This document shows positions 46,423-56,301 of a stretch of 64,000 bases of DNA, in pieces. Origin of the DNA: Paenalcaligenes suwonensis (GTDB lineage: Bacteria > Pseudomonadota > Gammaproteobacteria > Burkholderiales > Burkholderiaceae_B); NCBI RefSeq assembly GCF_011290505.1, contig NZ_JAANPV010000003.1, positions 1 through 64,000 on the forward strand. The letters are read 5' to 3'. The position numbers and the translations under genes are program-made. The first letter of the stretch is position 1, and each line of letters begins with the position of its first letter. The notes under the pieces were generated by a model. It saw nothing but the letters and a program-made list of their open reading frames with translations. It was not told the DNA's origin and did not search any database.

Positions 46423-48867
46423 TTAGTGCGTAGTACTCAAACCACCTGTACCACTGACCACTTTATTGGCCACGGCCGCTTCTGCTGCCAATCTGGCAAC
46501 TTCTTCGTCACTTAATGGCACCGGCATTTTTTCCAACGCCACTTCCAAAACGCGATCAATCCAACGCACTGGAATAATCTCCAAGTGGTTTTTGACGTTG
46601 TCTGGAATATCAGCCAAGTCTTTCACGTTTTGCTCTGGAATCATGACAGTTTTGATACCGCCGCGCAGTGCTGCCAACAGCTTCTCTTTCAAACCACCAA
46701 TTTCCAGCACTTCGCCACGCAATGTGATCTCGCCGGTCATGGCGACGTCTGCACGGATAGGAATACCCGTTAACGACGACACAATAGCCGTTGTGATCGC
46801 AATACCTGCCGATGGACCATCTTTAGGTGTAGCACCATCAGGGAAGTGCACGTGCAAATCGCGCTTCTCGAATGTTGTATCAGGAATGCCCCACTTCTGA
46901 GCGCGAGAACGCACTACTGTACGGGCGGCCTCTACCGACTCTTTCATGACGTCACCGATAGAACCTGTACGCTGCACGTTGCCTTTACCTGGCATGTCTG
47001 CGACTTCGATGGTGAGCAAATCGCCACCCACTTCAGTCCACGCCAAACCGGTAACTTGCCCAACTTTGTTCTCGGTTTCAGCCACACCAAAGGTGTATCG
47101 ACGTACGCCCAAGAACTCTTCCAAGTTCTCGGAGTTCACCACCACAGTTTTTGGTTTAGCATCGGATTTAGCGGCTTCCAAAAACTTACGCACTACCTTA
47201 CGGCAGATCTTGCTGATTTCACGCTCTAACGAACGCACACCCGCTTCACGTGTGTAGTAGCGAATCATATCGCGTACAGCGTCTTCTGCAACTTCAAGCT
47301 CGCCGTCTTTAACGCCGTTATGCTTCACCAGCTTAGGAATCAAGTGATCAAACGCGATACGTACTTTTTCGTCTTCGGTATAACCCGACAAACGAATCAC
47401 TTCCATACGGTCTAACAGCGCCGGTGGAATGTTCAGCGTATTGCTGGTGGCCACAAACATTACGTCAGACAAATCGAAGTCCACTTCCAAGTAGTGATCT
47501 TGGAAAGTATGGTTTTGCTCTGGGTCTAGCACCTCCAGCAATGCCGATGACGGATCGCCACGGAAGTCCATGCCCAGCTTATCGATTTCATCCAGCAGGA
47601 ACAGCGGGTTACGCACGCCTACTTTGGACATGTTTTGCAGCACTTTACCTGGCATAGAGCCAATGTACGTACGACGGTGCCCACGAATCTCGGCCTCGTC
47701 ACGCACACCACCCAACGCCATACGTACGTACTTACGATTGGTCGCACGCGCAATAGACTGCCCCAGCGAGGTTTTACCTACACCAGGAGGGCCTACCAAA
47801 CACAGAATAGGCGACTTCAGTTTGCTCACACGTTGCTGTACTGCCAAGTACTCGACAATACGCTCTTTCACTTTTTCCAGACCAAAGTGATCGCTATCCA
47901 GTACTTCCTGAGCATTGACCAGCGAATTGCTGATACGGCTCTTCTTACGCCATGGCATACCCACCAGCGTATCCAGATAGTTGCGCACCACGGTTGCTTC
48001 AGCCGACATAGGCGACATCAGCTTCAGTTTTTTCAGTTCAGCTTCGGCTTTCTTCTGCGCTTCTTTGGGCAGTTTGGCTTCTTCGATGCGTTTTTCTAGT
48101 TCCTCTAGATCAGCACCTTCCTCGCCCTCGCCCAACTCTTTCTGAATGGCTTTGACTTGCTCATTCAGGTAGTAGTCGCGCTGACTTTTTTCCATCTGTT
48201 TCTTCACGCGGCCGCGAATGCGTTTTTCCACTTGAAGAATATCGATTTCAGATTCCAGCTGAGCCAACAAGGCTTCTAAACGGCTACCTACAGCAGCCAT
48301 TTCCAGCATTTCTTGTTTCTGCTCTAGCTTCAAGCTCAGGTGTGCAGCCACTGTATCGGCTAGCCTACCTGGCTCTTCAATACCGGTCAGGGAAGTCAAA
48401 ATTTCCTGAGGGATTTTTTTATTCAGTTTGACGTACTGCTCAAACTGGGCCAACACAGCACGGCGCAAGGCCTCGTGCTCTGATGCCGATGCCGCAGAAT
48501 CAATCTCTGCAGCCACAACCTTAGCTTTGAAACACTCTTCGGTTTCCGTCACATCTACCGCGCGCGCGCGCTGCATACCCTCTACCAGCACTTTTACGGT
48601 GCCATCGGGTAATTTCAGCATTTGCAGAATGTTCGCTACACAACCTATTTCGTATAGGTCTTCTTTGGAAGGCTCATCTTTGCTGGCAGTTTTCTGAGCA
48701 ACCAACATAATGTGGTTGCCATCTTCCATTGCCAATTCCAACGCCTTAATGGACCGTGGACGCCCCACGAACAGGGGAATCACCATATGCGGAAACACCA
48801 CCACATCGCGCAATGGCAATAGCGGGAGTTCCATGGGTTCCGTAGTAAGAATCTGGCTCGCAGACAT
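46423..48867 (-). CDS. lon: ATP-dependent protease Lon
   Basis: An 814-residue AAA+ serine protease. LON substrate domain, Walker A GPPGVGKTS, Walker B FLLDEIDK, catalytic Ser in PKDGPSAGIA and Lys in LRGGIKTVMIP. It degrades misfolded and regulatory proteins. Downstream of clpX. Confidence 0.98.
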   Translation of the reverse strand: MSASQILTTEPMELPLLPLRDVVVFPHMVIPLFVGRPRSIKALELAMEDGNHIMLVAQKTASKDEPSKEDLYEIGCVANILQMLKLPDGTVKVLVEGMQRARAVDVTETEECFKAKVVAAEIDSAASASEHEALRRAVLAQFEQYVKLNKKIPQEILTSLTGIEEPGRLADTVAAHLSLKLEQKQEMLEMAAVGSRLEALLAQLESEIDILQVEKRIRGRVKKQMEKSQRDYYLNEQVKAIQKELGEGEEGADLEELEKRIEEAKLPKEAQKKAEAELKKLKLMSPMSAEATVVRNYLDTLVGMPWRKKSRISNSLVNAQEVLDSDHFGLEKVKERIVEYLAVQQRVSKLKSPILCLVGPPGVGKTSLGQSIARATNRKYVRMALGGVRDEAEIRGHRRTYIGSMPGKVLQNMSKVGVRNPLFLLDEIDKLGMDFRGDPSSALLEVLDPEQNHTFQDHYLEVDFDLSDVMFVATSNTLNIPPALLDRMEVIRLSGYTEDEKVRIAFDHLIPKLVKHNGVKDGELEVAEDAVRDMIRYYTREAGVRSLEREISKICRKVVRKFLEAAKSDAKPKTVVVNSENLEEFLGVRRYTFGVAETENKVGQVTGLAWTEVGGDLLTIEVADMPGKGNVQRTGSIGDVMKESVEAARTVVRSRAQKWGIPDTTFEKRDLHVHFPDGATPKDGPSAGIAITTAIVSSLTGIPIRADVAMTGEITLRGEVLEIGGLKEKLLAALRGGIKTVMIPEQNVKDLADIPDNVKNHLEIIPVRWIDRVLEVALEKMPVPLSDEEVARLAAEAAVANKVVSGTGGLSTTH

Positions 48868-48899
48868 AGCAAATTCCTTTTAATAAGCCCGTCATCCGC

Positions 48900-48926
48900 A
48901 AAAGGGAAGCATGAAGCTTCCCTTTT
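48900..48926. terminator. Terminator between clpX and lon
   Basis: AAAGGGAAGC-ATGA-AGCTTCCCTTT stem, with T-run. It separates clpX from lon, so lon has its own promoter. Confidence 0.75.
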
Positions 48927-48968
48927 TAGATGCACTTCTTAACTGTAAGGTTGCGGCTATTTTGAATA

Positions 48969-48975
48969 TTTCAAG
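48969..48975 (-). promoter_or_regulatory. Possible heat-shock -35 element
   Basis: CTTGAAA on the minus strand matches the sigma-32 -35 consensus, about 100 bp upstream of the lon start, but a good -10 (CCCCAT-type) is not evident and the terminator lies between. It is only a candidate. Confidence 0.2.
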
Positions 48976-49022
48976 AGCCAAACAAGCAAAGAGTCTATTA
49001 TTTATAACAGAAAGTGTTCCGC

Positions 49023-50309
49023 TTAGGCGGCTGCAGTGTCCGATGTTGTTGCCAACTTATCGTCTTCGCTGCGTTCCACCAATACGGGTTCACTTTTGCC
49101 ACTTACAGCATCCGCTGTAAGTACTACTTTGCCTACATCTGGACGCGATGGCAACTCATACATGGTGTTCAGCAATGACTGCTCAACAATAGAGCGCAGA
49201 CCACGAGCACCCGTTTTACGGGTAATGGCACGTTTAGCAATAGCACGCAACGCATCGCTATCCACTTCTAGGTCAACGTCTTCCATTGCAAACAGTTGCT
49301 GGAACTGCTTCACCAATGCGTTACGCGGCTGAGTCAAGATTTGGATCAAGGAGTCTTCATCCAGCTCTTGCAAGGTAGTAACGACCGGCAAACGGCCTAC
49401 TAGCTCAGGAATAATACCGAACTTGATCAGATCTTCTGGCTCAACTTCCGTAAATACCTCGCCTACACCACGCTCAGACTTAGAGCTCACCGACGCCGAG
49501 AAACCAATACCGGATTTCTCAGTCCTATCCAAAATCACTTTATCCAGACCAGCAAATGCGCCACCCACGATAAACAAAATGTTGGTGGTATCCACTTGCA
49601 CGAAGTCTTGGTTTGGATGCTTACGACCACCTTGAGGTGGCACCGACGCAACCGTACCTTCAATCAGTTTCAGCAAGGCTTGCTGCACACCCTCACCCGA
49701 CACGTCGCGGGTAATAGAAGGGTTATCTGATTTACGAGAGATCTTGTCGATCTCATCGATATATACAATCGCTTGCTGGGCCTTATCTACATCGTACTCG
49801 CAGCTTTGTAGGAGTTTCTGGATGATGTTTTCTACATCCTCACCCACATAACCCGCTTCGGTTAAGGTAGTCGCGTCAGCCATCACAAACGGCACATTCA
49901 ACAGACGCGCCAAGGTTTGTGCCAACAAGGTTTTACCTGAACCGGTAGGACCGATCAGCAAAATATTACTTTTAGATAGCTCCACCCCATCATCCGAGGT
50001 ATTCGCATAACGAATACGCTTGTAATGGTTGTATACCGCTACCGCCAAGCTACGCTTGGGAGATTCCTGACCAATCACATACTGATCAAGAAACTCTTTA
50101 ATTTCTTTGGGTTTTGGAAGCTCAGTTTTAATGGCTTCTTTAGCTTTTTCCTGTGACTCTTCGTGAATGATGTCACTGCACAAGGTAATGCATTCATCAC
50201 AAATGAATACGGAAGCAGGTCCGGCTATTAGCTTGCCGACTTCGCTCTGGCTTTTGTTGCAAAACGAACAATGCAGGACTTTGTCATCGGACGAGTTTTT
50301 ATCAGACAT
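49023..50309 (-). CDS. clpX: ClpXP unfoldase subunit ClpX
   Basis: A 428-residue AAA+ unfoldase. N-terminal zinc finger (HCSFCNKSQ ... CDECITLC), Walker A GPTGSGKT, and IGF-type ClpP-binding loop region ([10 protein letters not shown]). It unfolds substrates for ClpP. 97 bp from clpP, with a hairpin (CGCTGCCA/TGGCAGCG near 50368) in between. Confidence 0.97.
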   Translation of the reverse strand: MSDKNSSDDKVLHCSFCNKSQSEVGKLIAGPASVFICDECITLCSDIIHEESQEKAKEAIKTELPKPKEIKEFLDQYVIGQESPKRSLAVAVYNHYKRIRYANTSDDGVELSKSNILLIGPTGSGKTLLAQTLARLLNVPFVMADATTLTEAGYVGEDVENIIQKLLQSCEYDVDKAQQAIVYIDEIDKISRKSDNPSITRDVSGEGVQQALLKLIEGTVASVPPQGGRKHPNQDFVQVDTTNILFIVGGAFAGLDKVILDRTEKSGIGFSASVSSKSERGVGEVFTEVEPEDLIKFGIIPELVGRLPVVTTLQELDEDSLIQILTQPRNALVKQFQQLFAMEDVDLEVDSDALRAIAKRAITRKTGARGLRSIVEQSLLNTMYELPSRPDVGKVVLTADAVSGKSEPVLVERSEDDKLATTSDTAAA

Positions 50310-50406
50310 AAGACTCTGTTAAAAATAGAGAGAAAAAGCGTTTTCCCTACAAAACATCACGTGCCTACGCTGCCAGCAAAAGTGCATGGCAGCGCAGTCA
50401 CACCCA

Positions 50407-51069
50407 TTAAGCTGTTTCGTCTGCGCGATGCGTCAAGACTAGGTCAATCAAACCATAGTTTTTCGCGTCGTTGGCTGACATGAAACGATCACGCTCAGTA
50501 TCCAGCGCAACTTGCTCAATGGTCTGGCCAGTATTTTTAGCCAGAATACCATTCAAACTATCACGCAAGCTCAGGATCTCTTGAGCATGGATTTGAATAT
50601 CCGATGCTTGACCCTGCGCACCGCCTGACGGCTGATGAATCATGATGCGAGAATTAGGCAAGGCGAAACGCTTGCCCTTTTCCCCCGCCGACAACAGGAA
50701 AGCACCCATACTGGCTGCCATCCCGGTGCACAGCGTTGAAACCTGAGGTTTCACGAACTGCATGGTGTCATAAATGCCCATCCCTGCGTACACACCGCCA
50801 CCAGGCGAGTTGATGTACAAAGAGATGTCTTTGTCTGGGTTTTCCGACTCCAAGAACAGCAGTTGCGCCACAATCAGGTTAGCGGACTGGTCATTAACCG
50901 GACCCACCAAAAACACCAAGCGCTCACGCAACAAGCGTGAGTAGATATCGTAAGAACGCTCACCGCGGCCAGATTGCTCTACAACCATAGGAATGTAGCC
51001 CAAACCGGACGGTGTTACTGAGTGTCCCCCATGCATTGAAGCATAGAAGTCGATAAAACTAGACGACAT
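50407..51069 (-). CDS. clpP: ClpP protease subunit
   Basis: A 220-residue serine protease. Ser in [11 protein letters not shown], His in [15 protein letters not shown], Asp in IDLVL region. The N-terminal propeptide-like end is slightly longer than in E. coli. 3 bp after tig. Confidence 0.97.
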   Translation of the reverse strand: MSSSFIDFYASMHGGHSVTPSGLGYIPMVVEQSGRGERSYDIYSRLLRERLVFLVGPVNDQSANLIVAQLLFLESENPDKDISLYINSPGGGVYAGMGIYDTMQFVKPQVSTLCTGMAASMGAFLLSAGEKGKRFALPNSRIMIHQPSGGAQGQASDIQIHAQEILSLRDSLNGILAKNTGQTIEQVALDTERDRFMSANDAKNYGLIDLVLTHRADETA

Positions 51070-51072
51070 TAG

Positions 51073-52380
51073 TTAGTTCCCCATGATTTCGTTGAATGGC
51101 ACGCCCTCTTCTGTAACTTTAGCGTTAGAAAGTACGTGTTCAACCACGTTATCTTCCAGCACTACAGCTTCGATCTCAGCGCGACGTTGACGATCTGACA
51201 GGTAGTATGTCACAACCTGAGCAGGTTGTTCGTAGTTCTGAGCAAACTCTTCGATACGAGCACGAACCTGTTCTGGTTTAGCTTGCAATTCAGCCGCTTT
51301 AACCAGTTCAGACAGCAACAGACCCAAACGTACACGACGCTCGGCTTCTTCTTTGAAGCTATCTTCAGGGATAGGGAAATTGTCAGCGTTAGGCAAGCCG
51401 CGCGCTTTCAACTCTTCACGAGTGGCAGCAATACGGTTTTGCACTTCTGCGTCGATCAGTGCTTTAGGCAGTTCGAATGTAGAGGCACCAGCCAATGCAT
51501 CCATCACGCTTGCTTTAGTGCGAGCTTGCACGCGAGCTTTAACTTCACGCTCAACGTTGCTACGGATGTCTGCTTTCAGCGCTTCTACATCGCCTTCAGC
51601 TTGACCCAGCATTTTGGCAAACTCAGCGTTCATTTCTGGCAGAACAGCTTCAGCCACTTCAGTTACTGTGATCTCGAATTGTGCTGTTTTACCAGCCACT
51701 TCGGTGCCACCGTAATCAGCAGGGAATGCCAGCGGGAAGGTTTTCTCTTCACCAGCTTTCATGCCTTGCACAGCAGTTTCGAACTCAGGCAACATACGGC
51801 CTTCGCCCAATACGAAGGAGAAACCTTCAGCGGTACCACCTTCAAAAGTCACGTCATCAATCGTGCCTTTGAAATCCAATGTAACGCGATCGCCGTCTTG
51901 AGCTGCGCGATCTGCACGAGCTTCAAATTGGGCACGCTGCTTACGCAGGATATCAATAGTTGTTTGGATTTCGTCGTCGCCAACATCCGCTGTGCTACGA
52001 GTGATTTCCAATGTAGACAGATCAGGCACGGCCACTTCTGGGTACACTTCGAATGTAGCGCTAAATGCCATAGTACCTTCAGCAGGCTCGCCCTCTTTGG
52101 GTTCGATGCTTGGTGTACCTGCAACGCGTACATCAGCAGCTTTCAGAGCTGCATCCAACGCTTTGCCTAATTCGGTATTGATCACATCGTAACGGACGCT
52201 AGGACCGTGACTGCGCTCAATCATGGCTAGTGGTGCTTTACCGGGGCGGAAGCCCTGAATTTTTGCGGTACGCGCCACACGTTTAAGTTGTGCCTGGACT
52301 TCTTTTTCGACATCGGCCACAGAAACGACCAGATCGACACGGCGCTCCAAACCGGACAGAATTTCAACCTCGGGCTGCAT
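51073..52380 (-). CDS. tig: Trigger factor
   Basis: A 435-residue ribosome-associated chaperone. Ribosome-binding region with FRPGKAPLAMI, FKBP-like PPIase domain (DRVTLDFKGTIDDVTFEGG), and a C-terminal helical domain. First of the tig-clpP-clpX group. Confidence 0.97.
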   Translation of the reverse strand: MQPEVEILSGLERRVDLVVSVADVEKEVQAQLKRVARTAKIQGFRPGKAPLAMIERSHGPSVRYDVINTELGKALDAALKAADVRVAGTPSIEPKEGEPAEGTMAFSATFEVYPEVAVPDLSTLEITRSTADVGDDEIQTTIDILRKQRAQFEARADRAAQDGDRVTLDFKGTIDDVTFEGGTAEGFSFVLGEGRMLPEFETAVQGMKAGEEKTFPLAFPADYGGTEVAGKTAQFEITVTEVAEAVLPEMNAEFAKMLGQAEGDVEALKADIRSNVEREVKARVQARTKASVMDALAGASTFELPKALIDAEVQNRIAATREELKARGLPNADNFPIPEDSFKEEAERRVRLGLLLSELVKAAELQAKPEQVRARIEEFAQNYEQPAQVVTYYLSDRQRRAEIEAVVLEDNVVEHVLSNAKVTEEGVPFNEIMGN

Positions 52381-52619
52381 TAGAGACCTATTTGAGTGAG
52401 TTAGTGAATCAAAAATAATCGGTTATTTTACCGGAAAGCCGCCTTCAATAACCGGCCAACCCTCTATTCAATAGCAAGCATAGTACCTATGTCTAGCAAT
52501 TTTTTAGGGTAAATCGGAAGATTGTACGCATAGAGAGCCATGCATACAATCACTGGCTACTCGCTTTGCCCTCCATTTTTACTTAGTTTTACCCACCACC
52601 GCTGGTGAGATAAAAATAC

Positions 52620-52648
52620 TTGCAAAAAAATAAAAGGCATTCTATACT
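52620..52648 (+). promoter_or_regulatory. Sigma-70 promoter of tRNA-Leu
   Basis: TTGCAA at 52620-52625, 17 bp spacer, TATACT at 52643-52648. It is 16 bp upstream of the mature tRNA 5' end. Confidence 0.8.
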
Positions 52649-52664
52649 TCAATGCTTGTTTGAA

Positions 52665-52749
52665 GCGAACGTGGCGGAATTGGTAGACGCACCAGGTTTA
52701 GGTTCTGGCGCCGAGAGGTGTGGGAGTTCGAGTCTCCCCGTTCGCACCA
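52665..52749 (+). tRNA. tRNA-Leu: tRNA-Leu(UAG)
   Basis: 85 nt with a 7-bp acceptor stem (GCGAACG/CGTTCGC) and encoded CCA. Anticodon stem CCAGG-TTTAGGT-TCTGG gives anticodon TAG. The long variable arm is the leucine type. The neighbour tig is divergent. Confidence 0.95.
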
Positions 52750-52757
52750 ACAGATTG

Positions 52758-52792
52758 AAAAAGCATTGATTCATAGAATCAGTGCTTTTTTT
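52758..52792 (+). terminator. Terminator after tRNA-Leu
   Basis: AAAAAGCATTGATTC/GAATCAGTGCTTTTT hairpin with T-run, right after the tRNA. Confidence 0.85.
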
Positions 52793-52978
52793 ATTTCTGC
52801 TTTCAATTGATTAGCCTCTGCTGATAGAGAAAATAGCCCATAGCTACTTTCCGGCAATCATCACCAGTCAGCGCTCGTTATTGCGAGGTAGAACAGTATT
52901 CTGTTGACTGCCCATCAACAGCACACCAAAAACCGTTGCACCTCATACCTTACAACAGACATAAAAAAAGCTTGGCAT

Positions 52979-53233
52979 CTAGCCAAGCTCACTTTCTCGT
53001 ACCCAAAACGGCTCTTTAGCCCCCTGCTTGTACTTTCGCAGTACCACTTTATGAATTACAGCACGGTGCTCGTGATAGGCGTCCACACAGCTCTCTTCCC
53101 CTATCCACTTACCTGTCAATGCTTCCAAGGCGTTTAAAGATACATTTCCTAATACGCGCTCGCCAACATCCGTCAAAAAAGAAAATGCCACGCCTGATGG
53201 ATTAACCCTGTACTCAGCAAACTCAATATCCAT
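52979..53233 (-). CDS. DUF1488-like small protein
   Basis: An 84-residue soluble protein (MDIEFAEYRVNPSGVAFSFLTDVGERV...). Similar in style to DUF1488 proteins; function unknown. It overlaps weakly with a frame to the right that I do not accept. Confidence 0.6.
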   Translation of the reverse strand: MDIEFAEYRVNPSGVAFSFLTDVGERVLGNVSLNALEALTGKWIGEESCVDAYHEHRAVIHKVVLRKYKQGAKEPFWVRESELG

Positions 53234-53665
53234 TTTGCCCTCTTGTAATTATGCAAATCAAAAATCTACTGATTTTCTGCCTTGTTACAACGCAGGAGCG
53301 TGATACTGCTGCTCCGTTCAAAACGACTTGAACTTCTTTAGCCTGACCCAGACTGCGAGCATGCCACTGCTTGGCAACCCTTGCATCAGATCCAGCTAAG
53401 TCTAGCAGCATAACGAAGAAATATTACAGAATATATGCAACCAAATAATTACAACGGATACCTAGGCCTGCCCACCGAACACCTTCATTCGTCTTTAAAA
53501 ACCCCATTCCTCCTAGGGGGAAAACGTATACAGCAGCCACAGCCGCAGCAACCACCCTTGTAAGCTGCTTAGCACTAACCCCTAGCCAGAATCGCATCCA
53601 CATTACAACAAGCAACAGGCAATACAGCGCTAAACAACTCAAAAGTAAGCGTCGTTAGTACACAC
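53234..53665. other. Stretch without a convincing gene
   Basis: 432 bp between the DUF1488-like gene and yjjG. Only short minus-strand frames with weak starts occur. One, 53424-53642, would give a 72-residue hydrophobic protein from a TTG (listed separately). No repeats or strong terminators seen. Confidence 0.5.
53424..53642 (-). CDS. Possible small membrane protein
   Basis: A 72-residue frame with two hydrophobic segments (LALYCLLLVVMWMRFWLGV; VVAAAVAAVYVFPLGG). The only start is TTG and no Shine-Dalgarno is clear. No known family; may be noise. Confidence 0.25.
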   Translation of the reverse strand: MSCLALYCLLLVVMWMRFWLGVSAKQLTRVVAAAVAAVYVFPLGGMGFLKTNEGVRWAGLGIRCNYLVAYIL

Positions 53666-54361
53666 TTAGCCCCGCACACCTACCAACCTCAACAATTCGG
53701 TTAGATGTGCTATTTCATAGGTGGGTTGTACCCCAGAAGCGTTTGGGGCCGCAGAAGGGTTAAACCAGCAACTGGAGATCGCAAAGTTATTGCCACCCAA
53801 AATATCAGCATCCAACCTATCACCAATAATCAGGGTTGAATCCCTGCTAAAGGCTTTTGCCTGCCCCACCGCAAAGTCAAACAACCTCGTATCGGGTTTG
53901 GCATATCCACAGGCCTCTGAAGACGCCAAAAAGGAAACATAAGGCTGCAAGCCAGCATTCGCCACGCGCTGACGCTGCACCTGTTCAAAACCATTGGTAA
54001 TGACTCCAACCTCACCCACTGTGGCCAATGCTTTGCATACCTCTACAGCACCCTCAACTAAGGCAACGTGCTCTGACAACCCCTGCAAATACAACTGGTT
54101 CGCCTGCTCGGCATCCATCGTCACACCATGCTTGGCAAAGGTACGTACAAAACGCTCTACTTTTAGCTGGTCCCTAGACACCAAGCCTTGCTCAAATTGT
54201 TTCCATAACCCGCTGTCTATTTCCAGGAAGTCCGCAAACACCTGGTCGGGCGAGACCACGGCATCAGACGCGCTCAACATCCGCCTAAACGACCACGCGT
54301 TTGAAGCAGAAAAATCAAAGAGGGTATCATCCAGATCAAAAAGGAAAAGGCGGTATTTCAT
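53666..54361 (-). CDS. yjjG: HAD-family nucleotidase, YjjG type
   Basis: 231 residues. HAD motifs: FDLDDTLFDF (nucleophile Asp), ITNGF, K in GYAKPDTRLF and GDRLDADILGG. YjjG relatives dephosphorylate (deoxy)pyrimidine monophosphates, including abnormal ones. Cap domain is the helical C1 type. Confidence 0.85.
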   Translation of the reverse strand: MKYRLFLFDLDDTLFDFSASNAWSFRRMLSASDAVVSPDQVFADFLEIDSGLWKQFEQGLVSRDQLKVERFVRTFAKHGVTMDAEQANQLYLQGLSEHVALVEGAVEVCKALATVGEVGVITNGFEQVQRQRVANAGLQPYVSFLASSEACGYAKPDTRLFDFAVGQAKAFSRDSTLIIGDRLDADILGGNNFAISSCWFNPSAAPNASGVQPTYEIAHLTELLRLVGVRG

Positions 54362-54436
54362 CCAACGTCACCGTCTGTAAAGTACAAAATTCGTATACAC
54401 CCGATACTACGCACTTTAGCAATCACGCGCACGCAT

Positions 54437-54471
54437 AAAAAAAGCGAGGCCCTGTAATCAGAGGCCCCGCT
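54437..54471 (-). terminator. Terminator after the first cold-shock gene
   Basis: Stem AGCGAGGCC/GGCCCCGCT with seven T on the minus strand, 38 bp after the csp stop. Confidence 0.8.
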
Positions 54472-54508
54472 GGGTATTTATGCCTATACACCCTAAGGCT
54501 ATAGGCTT

Positions 54509-54721
54509 TTACAGCACTGTGATTTTTGTCGCACAGGGGCCTTTTTGGCCTTGTCCAACCACGTATGACACGCGTTGATTTTCCGCTAGCGCACTTTGCG
54601 ACCCGTTACTTTGGATTTCACTGTAATGTGCAAAAAGATCCTTACCACCGTTCTCAGGCATGATGAAACCAAAGCCTCTATCGTTGTCGAACCATTTCAC
54701 AATACCAGTTTCTATTTTCAA
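54509..54721 (-). CDS. Cold-shock protein, TTG start
   Basis: A 70-residue CSD protein: [17 protein letters not shown] and DLFAHYSEI are RNP1/RNP2. It acts as a nucleic-acid chaperone. The start is taken as TTG 54721, preceded by AGGA at 6 nt; a longer ATG-like frame would add an unrelated N-terminus. The leader AGGAAATACATTGAAAATAG is almost the same as for the other csp gene at 62346. Confidence 0.85.
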   Translation of the reverse strand: MKIETGIVKWFDNDRGFGFIMPENGGKDLFAHYSEIQSNGSQSALAENQRVSYVVGQGQKGPCATKITVL

Positions 54722-54911
54722 TGTATTTCCTAAATAATGAGAGAAATTTCTCCAGCCCACTATGACAGAAATACAGTACTAAAGATACCCATCACCCCAC
54801 GCTGCCTGCAGTCCTCGCTCCAAAAACCATCCACCTACCAACGGTTGACGCCCACCAAAACTTAAATCTACTATCTACTATATATTTCATAACTAAACTA
54901 AGGAGACCATT

Positions 54912-55418
54912 GTGCTGGTGCCTATGACCAAAGCCAAGACGGGGGTACTTCGCTACTTAGAAGACTTCAAGGTAGGTGAGCAGATTGAAACCGAAACCTT
55001 CACACTCACGCGAGACAATATCGTTGCTTTTGCCGAGGAATACGACCCTCAAGACATGCATATAGATGAAGAGCTCGCGAAAGGTACTATTTTTGGTCAA
55101 TTAGTAGGTAGCGGGTGGCAGACCTTATTAATCACTCTCAAGCTAATCTTGAACTCTAAGCGCTTTGGCGACACGCCATTAATTGGCGCGGGCTTTAAAG
55201 ATGTACGTTTTCATCACCCCTCGTACCCAGGAGACAGCCTACTGGTTTGCGCAGAAATTATGGATATACGTCCATCTAAGAACAAAGCGGACCGCGGTTT
55301 AATGGATGTATATGTCACGACTAAAACCACCACCGGCACGGTACTCATTACCCAGACGTGGACGCTTGCACTACCCACCAAAGCTAGCATCGCAACCACA
55401 GAATCTGCCCCAAACTAG
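54912..55418 (+). CDS. MaoC-like hot-dog dehydratase
   Basis: A 168-residue MaoC-like domain: YLEDFKVGEQIETETFTLTRDNIVAFAEEYDPQDMHIDEE, with Asp and His of the R-hydratase motif. GTG 54912 follows AGGAG at a 6-nt spacing; ATG 54924 is alternative. Probably an enoyl-CoA hydratase-like enzyme of unknown substrate. Confidence 0.85.
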   Translation: MLVPMTKAKTGVLRYLEDFKVGEQIETETFTLTRDNIVAFAEEYDPQDMHIDEELAKGTIFGQLVGSGWQTLLITLKLILNSKRFGDTPLIGAGFKDVRFHHPSYPGDSLLVCAEIMDIRPSKNKADRGLMDVYVTTKTTTGTVLITQTWTLALPTKASIATTESAPN

Positions 55419-55454
55419 CTTGTAGCCAACCGCCGCGCCTGCTCACGCACCGCA

Positions 55455-55486
55455 CAAAAAAGCCCGTTGGTCTATACACCAACGGG
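55455..55486 (-). terminator. Terminator downstream of the YpeA-like gene
   Basis: CCCGTTGGT/ACCAACGGG stem with a T-run on the minus strand; can also end the convergent maoC-like gene. Confidence 0.8.
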
Positions 55487-55535
55487 TCACACTAGTATGG
55501 GCTTAACAGGCTAGGCGTTAATGCTTCAAACCTCG

Positions 55536-55964
55536 TTATTCATCGGCAATTAATCTACGCCCCAAGCTCACCACGTCGTCTTGCGTGTAGCCCAGTTCAG
55601 CATAGAACTTCAACACCTTGGTGTTACTGCTACGAACGAGTAGGTTAATTTTGGGACATCCTCGTGCAATGAGTAGTTGCTCGGCCTCGTGCATCAGCTG
55701 TTTACCATAAGATAAACGCTGAAACGCTGGATCAACCGCCAAGTAGTACACCCAGCCCCTGTGCCCATCAAAACCTACCATCGCCGTCGCCATCAACTTC
55801 TCGCCCTCCACCCCCACCAGAAAAAGCTCCGGTTGTTCCGTAAGCTTACGGGCAATGTCTTTGCGGGGGTCATTCCATGGTCGCGTTAAACCACATACCT
55901 CCCAAAGGGCAATCACAGCAGACTCATCGGTGGGCTGATAAGCACGTATATCCATTGTTCTCAT
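55536..55964 (-). CDS. GNAT acetyltransferase, YpeA type
   Basis: 142 residues: DIRAYQPTDESAVIALWEVCGLTRPWNDPRKDI is the typical YpeA start, YLAVDPAFQRLSYGKQLM the acetyl-CoA loop (Gln/Arg-X-X-Gly-Lys variant). Substrate unknown. Confidence 0.88.
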   Translation of the reverse strand: MRTMDIRAYQPTDESAVIALWEVCGLTRPWNDPRKDIARKLTEQPELFLVGVEGEKLMATAMVGFDGHRGWVYYLAVDPAFQRLSYGKQLMHEAEQLLIARGCPKINLLVRSSNTKVLKFYAELGYTQDDVVSLGRRLIADE

Positions 55965-56028
55965 TCTCTAAAAGTGAGTAGCAAAAACGAGCAACATCAC
56001 ACTGTAGTAGCCTTATGCGTCATGACTA

Positions 56029-56286
56029 TTACTCTGACTCTGTAGATGTTTTGTCACGATCACGTATAGCAATCGCTGCCTTATTCAAGCCAGCAGACAA
56101 CTGAGCTTGTTCATCAACGCTAAACTGCTTCAGAAAAAGTTCGGCAACGGTGGATTCGTATACTGCCCACATTTTTTTCCGTAGCTCACGCCCTTTAGTG
56201 GTGATCGTGGCAAATGCTGCCCGACCATCTTCTGCAGAGCGAGCCCGCGTCACCAGTCCCTCGTACCTCACGATATTGACCCACAA
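56029..56286 (-). pseudogene. MarR-family regulator, 5' part missing
   Basis: 85 codons covering the wing and C-terminal dimerisation helices: RYEGLVTRARSAEDGRAAFATITTKGRELRKKMWAVYES. The N-terminal half with the recognition helix is absent and the frame enters sequence homologous to the E1 gene near 56270. Normal MarR length is about 145 residues. It is head-to-head with the next gene. Confidence 0.8.
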
Positions 56287-56301
56287 GAGACGCGAGAATG
56301 G

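Noticed and set aside
53223..53411. A 62-codon minus-strand frame beside the DUF1488-like gene
   Set aside because: It overlaps the start of the better-supported gene and has no motif or ribosome-binding site.
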